DNA of 64,000 bases, from contig NZ_AP024652.1 of assembly GCF_019977315.1 (NCBI RefSeq), positions 1,488,001 to 1,552,000 of the forward strand, read 5' to 3'. This document shows positions 26,784 to 36,272 of the stretch, in pieces (the stretch's first letter is position 1; each line of letters opens with the position of its first letter). This DNA comes from Arthrobacter sp. StoSoilB22. Lineage in GTDB: Bacteria > Actinomycetota > Actinomycetes > Actinomycetales > Micrococcaceae. A model generated the notes under the pieces. The model ran no database searches and was not told where the DNA came from. It saw nothing but the letters and a program-made list of their open reading frames with translations. The position numbers and the translations under genes are program-made.

Positions 26784-27965
26784 GTGACTGTTGTAGCAAC
26801 GCCCCCCGCACCAAAGCTTGAGCTCCCGCCATTGAAGCTTGGCAGGATCACCGTGGACACCCCCGTGATCCTTGCCCCGATGGCCGGCATCACCAACTCG
26901 GCCTTCCGCAGGCTCTGCCGTGAATACGGCGGCGGCATGTACGTGGCCGAGATGGTGACGTCCCGTGCCCTTGTGGAGCGGACGCCGGAATCGTTGCGCA
27001 TCATCTCCCATGATGAGGACGAGAAAGTCCGTTCCGTGCAGCTCTACGGCGTGGATCCTGTGACGGTGGGCGCCGCGGTGCGGATGCTGGTGGAAGAGGA
27101 CCGGGCCGATCACATCGACCTCAACTTCGGCTGCCCCGTGCCCAAGGTCACCCGGCGCGGTGGCGGTTCGGCGCTTCCCTGGAAGATCGATCTGTTCACC
27201 TCAATCGTCAATACAGCAGTCAAGGAAGCCGCCAAGGGCGATATCCCGCTCACCATCAAAATGCGCAAAGGCATTGATGAGGATCACCTGACGTACCTCG
27301 ACGCCGGCCGGATCGCCCGCGACGCCGGAGTAGCCGCCGTCGCACTTCACGGCAGGACTGCCGCGCAGTTCTATTCCGGCCAGGCCGACTGGTCCGCCAT
27401 TGCCCGCCTCCGCGAAGCTCTGCCGGACATCCCGGTGCTGGGCAACGGCGACATTTGGTCTGCCGAGGATGCAGTTCGCATGGTCCGGGAAACCGGTGTG
27501 GACGGTGTCGTAGTGGGCCGCGGTTGCCAGGGCCGCCCCTGGTTGTTCGGCGACCTCCAGGCAGCGTTCGAGGGCAGCGACCAGCGGCACCGGCCCGGGC
27601 TCCGGGAAGTGGCGGAGGGCGTCTACCGCCATGCTGAGCTGATGGTGGAGACCTTCGGCAACGATGAATACAAGGCACTCCGTGAGATCCGCAAGCACAT
27701 GGCCTGGTACTTCAAGGGCTATGTTGTGGGTGGCGAACTCCGTGCCAAGCTGGCCACCGTTCCCACCCTCGAGGTGCTGCGCGAATACCTTGATGAACTG
27801 GATATGGACTCGCCCTACCCGGGAGTCGATTCCGAGGGCCCCCGCGGCCGCGCTGGTTCGCCCAAGAAGCCTGCGTTGCCCAAGGACTGGCTGGAGAGCC
27901 GTCAGCTGAACGCTGAACAGAGCGCGGATATCTCGGCCGCAGAGCTGGACGTTTCGGGCGGCTAG
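26784..27965 (+). CDS. dusB: tRNA-dihydrouridine synthase (DusB type)
   Basis: An FMN TIM-barrel protein of 393 residues that reduces uridines in the tRNA D-loop. Motifs: VILAPMAGITNSAFRRLC near 29-46, VQLYGVDP, HIDLNFGCPVPKVTRRGGGS near 111-130 (catalytic Cys), PLTIKMRKGID, HGRTAAQFYSG and GNGDIWSAEDA. GTG start at 26784. It stands in the dusB-dgt-dnaG series of genes. Confidence 0.93.
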   Translation: MTVVATPPAPKLELPPLKLGRITVDTPVILAPMAGITNSAFRRLCREYGGGMYVAEMVTSRALVERTPESLRIISHDEDEKVRSVQLYGVDPVTVGAAVRMLVEEDRADHIDLNFGCPVPKVTRRGGGSALPWKIDLFTSIVNTAVKEAAKGDIPLTIKMRKGIDEDHLTYLDAGRIARDAGVAAVALHGRTAAQFYSGQADWSAIARLREALPDIPVLGNGDIWSAEDAVRMVRETGVDGVVVGRGCQGRPWLFGDLQAAFEGSDQRHRPGLREVAEGVYRHAELMVETFGNDEYKALREIRKHMAWYFKGYVVGGELRAKLATVPTLEVLREYLDELDMDSPYPGVDSEGPRGRAGSPKKPALPKDWLESRQLNAEQSADISAAELDVSGG

Positions 27966-28029
27966 CCTCACACGTGTAAGACTGACTCAAGAAGCTCCAC
28001 ACCCCGGCGCTTGAAGGAGGCAGATACCC

Positions 28030-29346
28030 ATGGGAACCGAAGCGTTTCTTGGCCACGACGGGACGGCCCACAATTTTGTGCTGGCCATCCCCGGATACGC
28101 CGAGGCAGATTCCGCGCGGTGGGTCGAAGAGCCCCGCAAGAGCAACTATCGCTCCGACTTTGAACGGGACCGCGCCAGGGTCCTGCACTCCTCGGCGTTG
28201 CGCAGGCTCGGCGCAAAAACGCAGGTAGTTGCCCCGGACACGGATGACTTTGTCCGAACCAGGTTGACCCACAGCCTGGAGGTGGCGCAGGTAGGCCGCG
28301 AACTGGGCCGGTCCCTCGGCTGTGATCCTGATGTGGTTGACACTGCATGCCTGAGCCACGATCTCGGACATCCGCCCTTCGGCCACAATGGTGAGTCCGC
28401 TCTGAACGAAGTTGCGCACACGATCGGTGGCTTCGAAGGCAACGCCCAAACCCTGCGGCTCCTGACCCGCCTGGAACCCAAGGTACTGGCAGAGGACGGC
28501 AGGCCTGCAGGACTCAACCTGACCCGTGCCAGCCTGGACGCCGCGTCCAAGTACCCGTGGTCCGCCGTCGATGCTCCTGTCATTCATGGGCACCGCACCA
28601 GCAAATTCGGCGCCTACGAGGACGATCTTCCCGTCTTTGAATGGCTGCGTGAAGGCGCTCCGGGTAACCGTTCCTGCATCGAGGCCCAGGTGATGGACCT
28701 TGCAGACGATATTTCCTACTCGGTCCACGATGTTGAGGATGCGATCGTCGCCGGTCATTTCCAGCTCAAATGGATGGAGAACCCGGACCACCGGGCGCGC
28801 GTGGTGGGCTACACCAAGCAGTGGTATTTGCCGCATAACGATCCCGCCGAGATTGATGCTGCCCTTGCCCGCCTGGAAGCCACCAAAGTTTGGGTGCGCG
28901 AAGCTGACGGCAGCCGGAAATCCATGGCTGCGCTGAAGGATATGACCAGCCAGTTGATCGGCCGGTTCTGCCAGAGCGCCATGGAGACAACCCGTGCGCA
29001 CTTCGGCCCGGCCAACCTGACCCGGTACGACGCCGAGCTCATGGTTCCTGAGGAAACTGTCACTGAGATTGCGGTCCTCAAGGGCCTGGCCACCACGTTC
29101 GTGATCTCCACCGACCATCGCCAGCCGGTGTACGAGCGTCAACGCGAAGTGCTGCACGCACTGGTCGGCGTTTTGAACGCCACAGGTGACCGTCACTTGG
29201 AGCCGATGTTTGCCGCTGACTGGCGCGACGCCGTCGACGACGGTGCGCGGCTGCGCGTGGTGATCGACCAAGTCGCCTCGCTGACGGACGTCTCCGCGTT
29301 GGCCATGTATGAGCGGCTTGTGGGGAGCCTTCCCTCGCTCTGGTAG
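28030..29346 (+). CDS. dgt: Deoxyguanosinetriphosphate triphosphohydrolase-like protein
   Basis: HD-domain hydrolase of 438 residues that removes triphosphate from dNTPs. Metal-binding residues are seen in RTRLTHSLEVAQVGREL near 77-93 and ACLSHDLGHPPFGHNGE near 111-127, and the later DLADDISYSVHDVEDAI. The N-terminal RNDFERDRARVLHSSALRRL-type segment reads RSDFERDRARVLHSSALRRL. AAGGAGG precedes the ATG at 28030. It sits directly before dnaG, as in many actinobacteria. Confidence 0.93.
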   Translation: MGTEAFLGHDGTAHNFVLAIPGYAEADSARWVEEPRKSNYRSDFERDRARVLHSSALRRLGAKTQVVAPDTDDFVRTRLTHSLEVAQVGRELGRSLGCDPDVVDTACLSHDLGHPPFGHNGESALNEVAHTIGGFEGNAQTLRLLTRLEPKVLAEDGRPAGLNLTRASLDAASKYPWSAVDAPVIHGHRTSKFGAYEDDLPVFEWLREGAPGNRSCIEAQVMDLADDISYSVHDVEDAIVAGHFQLKWMENPDHRARVVGYTKQWYLPHNDPAEIDAALARLEATKVWVREADGSRKSMAALKDMTSQLIGRFCQSAMETTRAHFGPANLTRYDAELMVPEETVTEIAVLKGLATTFVISTDHRQPVYERQREVLHALVGVLNATGDRHLEPMFAADWRDAVDDGARLRVVIDQVASLTDVSALAMYERLVGSLPSLW

Positions 29347-29405
29347 CCCGCGGAACCCTGACGTTAACGGCGGGGACGCCCCGGGCAAGCGACTAGGATG
29401 GTGAC

Positions 29406-31277
29406 GTGGCTGGCCTGATCAAACGTGAAGATATAGACGAATTACGCCAGCGCACGGATATCAAGGAAGTCGTTGACGGTTACGTCACCCTCAAGGGCGC
29501 CGGGCTAGGCAGTTTCAAAGGCCTGTGCCCGTTCCACGACGAACGCTCACCCTCGTTCACTGTCCGCCCGCAAGTGGGCCGATACCACTGCTTCGGATGT
29601 GGGGAAGACGGCGATGCCATCTCCTTTGTCCAGAAAATGGACCATAGCTCGTTCCACGAGGCCGTAGAGAAACTGGCTGCCAGAATCGGCTATGAGCTGC
29701 GCTATGAGGATGGCGGCACCGGTCCCAGCCGTGAAGAGGTGGGCAAGCGCCAACGCCTGTTGGACGCTCACAAGATCGCCGATGAGTTCTTCCGTGCGCA
29801 GTTGCTGACGCCCGGAGCTGCCGAGGGGCGGAACTTCCTGGACGGCCGCGGTTTCGACCGCGCCGCCGCCGAACATTTTGGCGTCGGATACGCGCCCCAG
29901 GGCTGGGACGCACTGTTGAAGCATCTCCGCGGCCGTGGGTTCACTGATGCTGAGTTGAAGCTCACAGGCATGTTCTCGGAAGGAAACCGGGGAATCTACG
30001 ATCGTTTCCGTGGAAGGCTGATCTGGCCCATCAGGGACATCGCAGGCGACACCATCGGCTTCGGCGCGCGGAAGCTCTACGAGGACGACCAAGGCCCCAA
30101 ATACCTGAACACTCCTGAAACCACGCTGTACAAGAAATCCCAAGTTCTTTATGGGATCGACATCGCCAAGCGCAACATCGCCAAGGAACGTCAATTGGTA
30201 GTGGTGGAGGGATACACAGACGTCATGGCCTGCCACCTCGCCGGAGTTACGACGGCGGTGGCCACCTGTGGTACTGCTTTCGGTACCGAGCACATCAAGG
30301 TGGCCCGGCGGCTGCTCTCGGACGACGGCAGCGGGGGAGAGGTCATCTTCACCTTCGACGGCGATGCCGCCGGCCAAAAAGCTGCCCTGCGGGCATTCGA
30401 AGAAGACCAGCGGTTCCAAGCCCAGACGTACGTGGCTGTTGAACCCAGCGGCGCCGATCCCTGTGATCTTCGTCAACTCAAGGGCGATTCCGCGGTGCGG
30501 GATCTGATTAGCAGCCGGAAACCCCTCTTTGAGTTCGCCATCAAGGCCTCGCTCCGCAGGCACAACCTCGACACCGTGGAAGGGCGTGTGGCCGCCTTGC
30601 GCGAAGCCGCCCCCGTGGTGGCGCAGATCAGGGACTCTGCCGCGCGGCCGGGCTACACCCGCGAACTTGCCGGGTGGCTGGGCATGCCCATCGAAGAGGT
30701 CAGTCGATTCGTTGGCGGAGCTGCCAAGCGCGCCGCCGCGGGCGGCGTGGGAGAACAGTCGACGGCAGCGGCAGCACCGGCGTCGAGCGGTCCCGTCTTC
30801 CAACGGCCCGATCCCCGGGACCCCATAGCCGGTATGGAACGCCAAGCGCTTGAAGTGGTCCTCCAGGAGCCATCAGTGCTGGGCGGGGGAGCCTGGGAGC
30901 GTTTCGAGGCCTCGCAGTTCACCACTCCTGCTTACGCCGCCGTCCACACTGCCGTGCGGGCTGCCGGTCTGGCACACTCGGATGACCCCGTGGCGTGGGT
31001 GGAGCAGGTCCGTCAGGAAGTCCCCGAGCCCTTGAGGCCACTGGTCTCGGAGTTGGCAGTGACGCCCCTGCCGGCGAGCACTGCCGAGGCCATGCAGCGG
31101 TACTGCCGTGACATCCTGGCCCGTCTTTTCGAATTGCAGATCACCAGGATCAAGGCAGACAAGATGGGTCAGCTGCAGCGCTTGGATGCAGGTGCCAATC
31201 CGGAGGAGTTCCAGCGGCTGAACCGGGAGCTGATGCAACTCGAAATGGAGCGCAGGTCGCTGCGTTCGGACGGTTGA
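29406..31277 (+). CDS. dnaG: DNA primase
   Basis: Makes RNA primers for replication. The 623-residue protein has the CHC2 zinc ribbon CPFHDERSPSFTV with HCFGCGEDGD (residues 40-65), the primase core with FRGRLIWPIRD, the TOPRIM motif VVEGYTDVMACHLAG near 265 and FTFDGDAAGQKAA near 318, and a C-terminal DnaB-interaction region. GTG start at 29406. It is followed by two tRNA-Asn genes. Confidence 0.96.
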   Translation: MAGLIKREDIDELRQRTDIKEVVDGYVTLKGAGLGSFKGLCPFHDERSPSFTVRPQVGRYHCFGCGEDGDAISFVQKMDHSSFHEAVEKLAARIGYELRYEDGGTGPSREEVGKRQRLLDAHKIADEFFRAQLLTPGAAEGRNFLDGRGFDRAAAEHFGVGYAPQGWDALLKHLRGRGFTDAELKLTGMFSEGNRGIYDRFRGRLIWPIRDIAGDTIGFGARKLYEDDQGPKYLNTPETTLYKKSQVLYGIDIAKRNIAKERQLVVVEGYTDVMACHLAGVTTAVATCGTAFGTEHIKVARRLLSDDGSGGEVIFTFDGDAAGQKAALRAFEEDQRFQAQTYVAVEPSGADPCDLRQLKGDSAVRDLISSRKPLFEFAIKASLRRHNLDTVEGRVAALREAAPVVAQIRDSAARPGYTRELAGWLGMPIEEVSRFVGGAAKRAAAGGVGEQSTAAAAPASSGPVFQRPDPRDPIAGMERQALEVVLQEPSVLGGGAWERFEASQFTTPAYAAVHTAVRAAGLAHSDDPVAWVEQVRQEVPEPLRPLVSELAVTPLPASTAEAMQRYCRDILARLFELQITRIKADKMGQLQRLDAGANPEEFQRLNRELMQLEMERRSLRSDG

Positions 31278-31330
31278 AAGCGCCGATTTCACTTTCCGGC
31301 GGGCCCCTGTTAAGCTAGTAACCGCTTCAT

Positions 31331-31403
31331 TCCTCCGTAGCTCAATTGGCAGAGCATTCGACTGTTAATCGAAGGGTTACTGGTTCAAGTCCAGTCGGAG
31401 GAG
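31331..31403 (+). tRNA. tRNA-Asn (GTT), copy 1
   Basis: The 73-nt cloverleaf has acceptor TCCTCCG/CGGAGGA, D arm with TAGCTCAATTGGCAGAGCA, anticodon loop CTGTTAA and T arm CTGGTTCAAGTCCAG. Anticodon GTT means asparagine. CCA is not encoded. It is identical to the copy at 31520. Confidence 0.97.
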
Positions 31404-31409
31404 CGCGCA

Positions 31410-31443
31410 ATACCCCCGTTTCGAGCCTTCGAAACGGGGGTAT
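31410..31443 (+). terminator. Terminator after tRNA-Asn copy 1
   Basis: ATACCCCCGTTTCGA (31410-31424) pairs with its exact complement (31429-31443) across a GCCT loop and is followed by a T run. A classic intrinsic terminator. A short palindromic TACCCCCGAGGGGTA follows at about 31449-31463. Confidence 0.9.
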
Positions 31444-31519
31444 TTTTATACCCCCGAGGGGTATGGTGAGTCGATTTCGCATTCCGGTAGAACCTTTGCT
31501 AAAGTCATAACCGCTTCAT

Positions 31520-31592
31520 TCCTCCGTAGCTCAATTGGCAGAGCATTCGACTGTTAATCGAAGGGTTACTGGTTCAAGTCCAGTCGGAGGAG
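31520..31592 (+). tRNA. tRNA-Asn (GTT), copy 2
   Basis: An exact duplicate of the tRNA at 31331-31403, including 12 bases of upstream sequence (TAACCGCTTCAT). The intervening terminator shows the two are separate transcripts. Recent duplication or gene conversion is likely. Confidence 0.97.
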
Positions 31593-31598
31593 CAACGG

Positions 31599-31637
31599 GA
31601 CCCCGTACCGGCTTTTCAGCTGGTGCGGGGTCTGCTT
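31599..31637 (+). terminator. Terminator after tRNA-Asn copy 2
   Basis: GACCCCGTACCGGC (31599-31612) pairs, with two G-U pairs, with GCTGGTGCGGGGTC (31619-31632) and is followed by TGCTTTTT. Confidence 0.88.
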
Positions 31638-31642
31638 TTTGA

Positions 31643-32050
31643 TCACACAAAATCCATCTCCACTTGCAGGAACCGGGCCGCCTCGACCACCGCCGCCAGG
31701 AACGAATCCTGCTCGGTGGGCGGAGTCCGGGGTTCGCGGGGATGCCATTCGTGGGGCGCCGAGTAAACGCGGGTAAAGCCGCCTCCTGGCGGGGCATAGA
31801 AGATGCCAAAGCGTTGGACCGGCCATTCCGGCGAGGTCTCCGGTGCGACCAACAGCGCGGCGTCGGTTTCGGGGTTGTACCACTGGGCAATGGGTCTGCG
31901 ACGGTCATCGGTAAAGAGCCCGGCGGCGTATAGTGCAGCCGACTGAGGGCTGGTCACCGAGCACAGGCGGTCCCACCACAGCGGCAGGATGCGTTCATCC
32001 CGACGCTGCCACGGTGCCGGAAGCGGCTGCAGCTCTTGCCCATGTGGCAC
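31643..32050 (-). CDS. Conserved hypothetical protein
   Basis: A 135-residue soluble protein starting with GTG at 32050. It is rich in Trp, Pro and Arg (APWQRRDERILPLWWDRL, SAPHEWHPREPRTPPTEQDSF). No domain was recognised and there is no signal peptide or membrane segment. Codon usage is normal for the window. It is downstream of the esterase on the same strand with a 44-bp gap, so may be in that operon. Confidence 0.6.
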   Translation of the reverse strand: MPHGQELQPLPAPWQRRDERILPLWWDRLCSVTSPQSAALYAAGLFTDDRRRPIAQWYNPETDAALLVAPETSPEWPVQRFGIFYAPPGGGFTRVYSAPHEWHPREPRTPPTEQDSFLAAVVEAARFLQVEMDFV

Positions 32051-32094
32051 AGCTCAACTTTATCGCCGGTCCCGGGCTGGCAAAAGGGCAAAGG

Positions 32095-33378
32095 CTATTT
32101 TGAGAGTCCAAGCCTTGGGTACAGCACGTCGAAACCCTTGGTCAGGCCTGCGTTCAACGCCAAGCCAACGTGACCGCCGTTAGGCACTTCGTAGTACGTC
32201 ACGGTCATCCCAGCATCCCGGGCGGCAGCGGAGACTGCCTTGGCGGCTGCCACGTACGTGGTGTCGTCCGAGCCTACGGTGAAAACTGCCGTTGTGTTAG
32301 GGAACTGCTTGCCTTTCATGATGTTGATGGGCTTCTGGGCATCGTAGGCAGCCTGGTTGCCATCGAAGATCGATGCAAGGTTGCCGGCCGGGTCCTCCGC
32401 GCCGGGAAATTCCTCGCCGGAGATGTCCACCACGTTGCCCCACATCTGCGGGTATTTGACCGCGAACGAGATTGCGCATTGGCCGCCATTGGAGTAGCCG
32501 GCTATGGTCCAGTGTTCGCGGTCCTCGAGGATGTTCAAGTTCGCTTTGGCCCAATTCACCACGTCCTGGTTGATGTACTTCTCAACGTTGCCGTACTTGG
32601 CGGTGTCCAGGCAGAGGGTGTCATTCTGGTCGGGGCCGATCTGGTCTGCCACGATTGCGATGGGGGCAAGGCCGTTGTTCCTGGCTGCGAACTCGTCCAG
32701 GGCGGCCGAAACGTATTGCGGATCAGGGAGCCCCGGCTGGCCCATCATGAGGACGAACAAGGGCAGCTTGGGCGGATGTGCCGTGAGGGCGGCAGGGGGC
32801 AGGTAGATGCCCGCAGGCCTGGCGACAAAACCGGAGGCGGTGGCTGGTATGACCTGGGTTCCTGCTTCGCCCTTCGCCGGCTGGTCGGCAGGGGGCTTCC
32901 AGCTCTGCCATAGCGGACCGGCTGTGACAGAGGCGTCCGGGTCAGGTTTAGCCAGTTGAATGGCGTCCTCCGTGGAGATTCCCAGCGCTGAGCCCAAGGT
33001 TTTGTTGAGCCCGAACTCGGTGTTGATGCCCAGACCGGCCACCACCACGAACACGGGAATCGAGAGAGCCGCCACTACCTTCCGCCAGCGCTGGCTATGG
33101 CGGAAACTGACCACGGCCAGACCCACGGCGGCAAAGCAGGAAATCGCCCAGAACCACACCCGCGGCGTCAGCCCCACATGAAAGACGTCCATGATGTCCT
33201 CCACGAGCCACACGGTCAACCACCCGAACAGTCCCGCCACCACAATCGCCGTGATCGCGGTACGGGCCCAACGCGCTGACGGCCTCAGGAACAACAGCAG
33301 GAAAAAGCCGACGCCGATCACCCCGGCGATGATCATGACGACGGGGCCGCTGATCTCGAGCTTCAAGAGCTCGTTCAT
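32095..33378 (-). CDS. Membrane-anchored esterase (alpha/beta hydrolase, esterase D-like)
   Basis: The 427-residue protein has about four N-terminal membrane segments (residues 10-120) and an outer hydrolase domain with the nucleophile elbow IAGYSNGGQCAISFAVKYP near residue 295, VDISGEEFPG and a final His in VPNGGHVGLALNAGL. It resembles antigen-85/esterase D domains. It begins 22 bp after the DUF2156 aminoacyl-lipid synthase gene, so the two are probably an operon; hydrolysis of aminoacylated lipid on the outer membrane face is a reasonable but untested role. Confidence 0.78.
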   Translation of the reverse strand: MNELLKLEISGPVVMIIAGVIGVGFFLLLFLRPSARWARTAITAIVVAGLFGWLTVWLVEDIMDVFHVGLTPRVWFWAISCFAAVGLAVVSFRHSQRWRKVVAALSIPVFVVVAGLGINTEFGLNKTLGSALGISTEDAIQLAKPDPDASVTAGPLWQSWKPPADQPAKGEAGTQVIPATASGFVARPAGIYLPPAALTAHPPKLPLFVLMMGQPGLPDPQYVSAALDEFAARNNGLAPIAIVADQIGPDQNDTLCLDTAKYGNVEKYINQDVVNWAKANLNILEDREHWTIAGYSNGGQCAISFAVKYPQMWGNVVDISGEEFPGAEDPAGNLASIFDGNQAAYDAQKPINIMKGKQFPNTTAVFTVGSDDTTYVAAAKAVSAAARDAGMTVTYYEVPNGGHVGLALNAGLTKGFDVLYPRLGLSK

Positions 33379-33400
33379 GACCGGGAGGTCCGCTCGTGCC

Positions 33401-35899
33401 TCATGCGGCTGGCTCCTTGGCTACCATCTGCCGCAACAGCCCGGCGCTCTGCGTGGGGGACAGCCCCGGCAGGTAGGCCGAACCCACCGCGATGCCGATG
33501 GAAGGCAAGGCCAACGGGTCCTGGTAGTACATGTATAGCGTCCTGTGTTCGGGCTGGAACCTTGATTTGAAAGCGGCCAAGGATTTGAAACCGTACATGG
33601 GTTCCAGGGCGTTTCCCAGGAGCGCAAGGACGCGGTCCAAAGCGCTGCGGTCTCCATCGCCGGCACCGGCCCCTGCAGTGGCGAGCGGTGAGCCGGATAG
33701 GGAGATTTGGGGTACTTCTTCTTTGAAGTGGGTCACGGCAGAGGCGATCAGGAATTCCATGACGCCCTTGAAACCTGTGGTGCGGCGGCGCATGAAGTCC
33801 AAGGTCCACCCTGAGATGACCCCGTGGGTGAAGACCGGGAGCCAGCTGGTTACCCCGTGGACCAATCCGTCGTCGTCCACCGCCACGCAGCAGAGCACCT
33901 CGGGATCTTTGAGCTCGTTCAAGCCGCCCAGGGTGAAGCCCATCTCCGGAAGGGCCTTATCGGCCACCCATTCTTCGGAGATCTCAGCCAGCTGCGCCCT
34001 GATTCCCGGAGGCATCTCAGGGTAGGGGTACCAGTGATCCTTGATGGCAAGTTTGTCTGCGCGGTTGAGTGCGGTCCGGACGTTCTGCCACTCTTTCCCC
34101 TTGAAGGTCATGGCCTGGACGTTCAGGAGTGTCTCTTCAGCTACTTCCAATTTCCTGAAGCCGTGGGGGAGCAGTGGGACATCCAGCTCTGCCGTTGCCG
34201 AATAGAAGCACGGGATCAGGCCCAGGTTGGCGCAGTGCTTGACGAAACCCGTCGCTGCCTCGGCATGGTGCTCCTCAGCGCCGAAAGGGCCGGCAACGGT
34301 GAGGGCCACCCCGTTATGGACCTGATAGGCGATTCCAGCTTTCCTGTCCGGGGTGAACCAGTACTGGTTGTTGTCCCAGAGAGCCATCCAGGACAACGTG
34401 CCGCCGCCATCATGCAGCAGTTCCCTGGCGTGTCCCAGATCCGCCGCCGGATCGGTGGCCAGCATCCTGAACCGCCGGAAGTTGTTCAGGACCAGCACCA
34501 GGATGCAGAGCCAGATGATGTCCCCGCCCAGGCCGTACAGCACTGTGCTGAGCAGGCCCTGGGGCAGGGCCACCACGAAGGGGACCGGGAAAGGTACCAG
34601 GATGTGGGTCAGTTGCCCGGCAAGGTCCAACAGGGTGGAGCGGCCCGGGTTGCCTTCGAGGAACCAGAAGATCACATAGAAGATCACAGCGGCCACAGCC
34701 AGAACGAGCGAGGTCCGGCCAAGAACCCGGTACCCGGCGTCGCTGGATTCGACGCGGAACTTATGCCGGTTCACCAGAAGCAGCACCGCGATGATGACAG
34801 GCGCGAGGACTGCGGGGACCGCGTACAGCAGGAGGTAGGCGAAGTCGTCATCGCCTAGTGTGACCCCCGGATCGGTCACGTACTGAAGGATGGAGAGGAC
34901 AGTTACGGCTGCCAGATACAGCTGGATCACAAGGGTCAGCCGGTATGCGAGCCGCCGGCCGCGCCTCAGACCCTCAGCGCAGACCAGCAACAGCAGCACA
35001 GGAATCAGCGTCAGAATGGCCGCGCCGAAGCTCTGGACACCCACGATGCTTTGCAGGGTGACACAGTTGTTGTCGTTATTGCAGGCTTCCTGAACCTCAT
35101 CGGCGTCGGGACTTGCCTGAAGCATCACCTCGGAAACCACCGACAGGGGGCCGACTTCCCACGTTCCGGTCAGTTGCGTCAGCAAAGGTCCCACCGCGAA
35201 GACACCCACCACGGTGCCCACCAGGAACCGTGTTTCGCGAAGGCTTGAGGAGTGCAACGAGCCTGCCCTGCGGCGCAGGACCAGCGACTGGATGGCCCAA
35301 CCTGCCAGGATGCCGATCACGGCCCCGGCAAGCGCCTGCAGGGTTTGGGCGACCCCAACGAACAAGGCAAACATCAGCGTGGCGGCCAGCAACCACGTCC
35401 GCAGGCGCCGACGCCACAGTGCATCAAGCGCCGCCGTCGAACATCCCAGCGCTGCGGCGGCGCCACCATAGGCGCCCACTACATATTCGCCGCCCAGGAA
35501 ACTGAGCCATTGGTCGCTGGCATCCGTTCCGAAGGTCACCAGCACCACAAGTACCAGGGCACTGAGGGCTGAACCGGCAATGAAAGCAGCCAGGGCCAGC
35601 CAAGGCCCCATAACGCGTTCGGCGATGCCCACACCCACCAGGATCGCCGCTGTGCAGGCCAGGTAGTCGAGCAAGGAGGAGGCGAAGAACCCCGAGGTGA
35701 AGATTGACCACCACGGTCCTGGCTCCACTGCCAAGCCAATTCCCACTTGATCCAGCAGATCTTGTCCGGGGCCGTTGACGAGGCTGCCGGAGATAGCGCC
35801 CAGCACCCAAAGGAGCACCACCAGCGCCAGCGTCAGCGGCAACCTCCGTAAGGTTGCCAAGCCGCGAACACTGCCCCGGAATACAACAGCCGTGCTCAT
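33401..35899 (-). CDS. Rhomboid-like membrane domain fused to DUF2156 (MprF-type aminoacyl-phosphatidylglycerol synthase)
   Basis: The 832-residue protein begins with a rhomboid-like six-helix domain (WWSIFTSGFFASSLLDYL, GVGIAERVMGPW, VVGAYGGAAAALG) in which the catalytic Ser of GxSG is Tyr144 and the catalytic His is missing (ALAGAVIGILAGW). More membrane segments follow to about residue 450. The C-terminal third is DUF2156, the tRNA-dependent aminoacyl transfer domain of MprF (DKLAIKDHWYPYPEMPPGIR, GVMEFLIASAVTHFKEE). It probably transfers an amino acid from aminoacyl-tRNA to a membrane lipid. AAGGGGAC precedes the ATG. Confidence 0.83.
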   Translation of the reverse strand: MSTAVVFRGSVRGLATLRRLPLTLALVVLLWVLGAISGSLVNGPGQDLLDQVGIGLAVEPGPWWSIFTSGFFASSLLDYLACTAAILVGVGIAERVMGPWLALAAFIAGSALSALVLVVLVTFGTDASDQWLSFLGGEYVVGAYGGAAAALGCSTAALDALWRRRLRTWLLAATLMFALFVGVAQTLQALAGAVIGILAGWAIQSLVLRRRAGSLHSSSLRETRFLVGTVVGVFAVGPLLTQLTGTWEVGPLSVVSEVMLQASPDADEVQEACNNDNNCVTLQSIVGVQSFGAAILTLIPVLLLLVCAEGLRRGRRLAYRLTLVIQLYLAAVTVLSILQYVTDPGVTLGDDDFAYLLLYAVPAVLAPVIIAVLLLVNRHKFRVESSDAGYRVLGRTSLVLAVAAVIFYVIFWFLEGNPGRSTLLDLAGQLTHILVPFPVPFVVALPQGLLSTVLYGLGGDIIWLCILVLVLNNFRRFRMLATDPAADLGHARELLHDGGGTLSWMALWDNNQYWFTPDRKAGIAYQVHNGVALTVAGPFGAEEHHAEAATGFVKHCANLGLIPCFYSATAELDVPLLPHGFRKLEVAEETLLNVQAMTFKGKEWQNVRTALNRADKLAIKDHWYPYPEMPPGIRAQLAEISEEWVADKALPEMGFTLGGLNELKDPEVLCCVAVDDDGLVHGVTSWLPVFTHGVISGWTLDFMRRRTTGFKGVMEFLIASAVTHFKEEVPQISLSGSPLATAGAGAGDGDRSALDRVLALLGNALEPMYGFKSLAAFKSRFQPEHRTLYMYYQDPLALPSIGIAVGSAYLPGLSPTQSAGLLRQMVAKEPAA

Positions 35900-36042
35900 G
35901 TGATGTCCCCTTCACCGGTTCAAGCACCGGTTACCCGGCTGGCCACCATTCTGCCCTGCGGTACGCGGTTAGGGGAGGGGTTGGTGGTTCCCGACGTCGG
36001 CGGGTCGCCTGCGGGGCCGGCTTAGTCATGCTTGCAGCTGGC

Positions 36043-36228
36043 TTAGTCCCGCTTCCAAGGGCCGGGGTTCACGCGGTAGAGCACAGCGGCGCCGATCACG
36101 GCGCCCAGGATGGCGCCGAACAGTGCGCTTCCCGCGGCGCGACCGAGAAGAGCACCGGCCAGGGCTCCAAGCAAGGCGCCAAGGAAGAGGCCCCTGCCGT
36201 TGCGGTGCGGTTTATTAGTCATGGTCAC
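36043..36228 (-). CDS. Small glycine-zipper membrane protein
   Basis: A 61-residue protein with a charged N-terminus and two Gly/Ala-rich helices (FLGALLGALAGALLGRAAGS and LFGAILGAVIGAAVLY) in the GxxxG pattern, ending in PGPWKRD. Such proteins insert into membranes; function unknown. Located between the MprF-like gene and the MFS gene on the same strand. Confidence 0.6.
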   Translation of the reverse strand: MTMTNKPHRNGRGLFLGALLGALAGALLGRAAGSALFGAILGAVIGAAVLYRVNPGPWKRD

Positions 36229-36272
36229 AGCCTACGGGGCCGGTTCTCAAGAGCCGGTCCTCAGGAGTCGGC

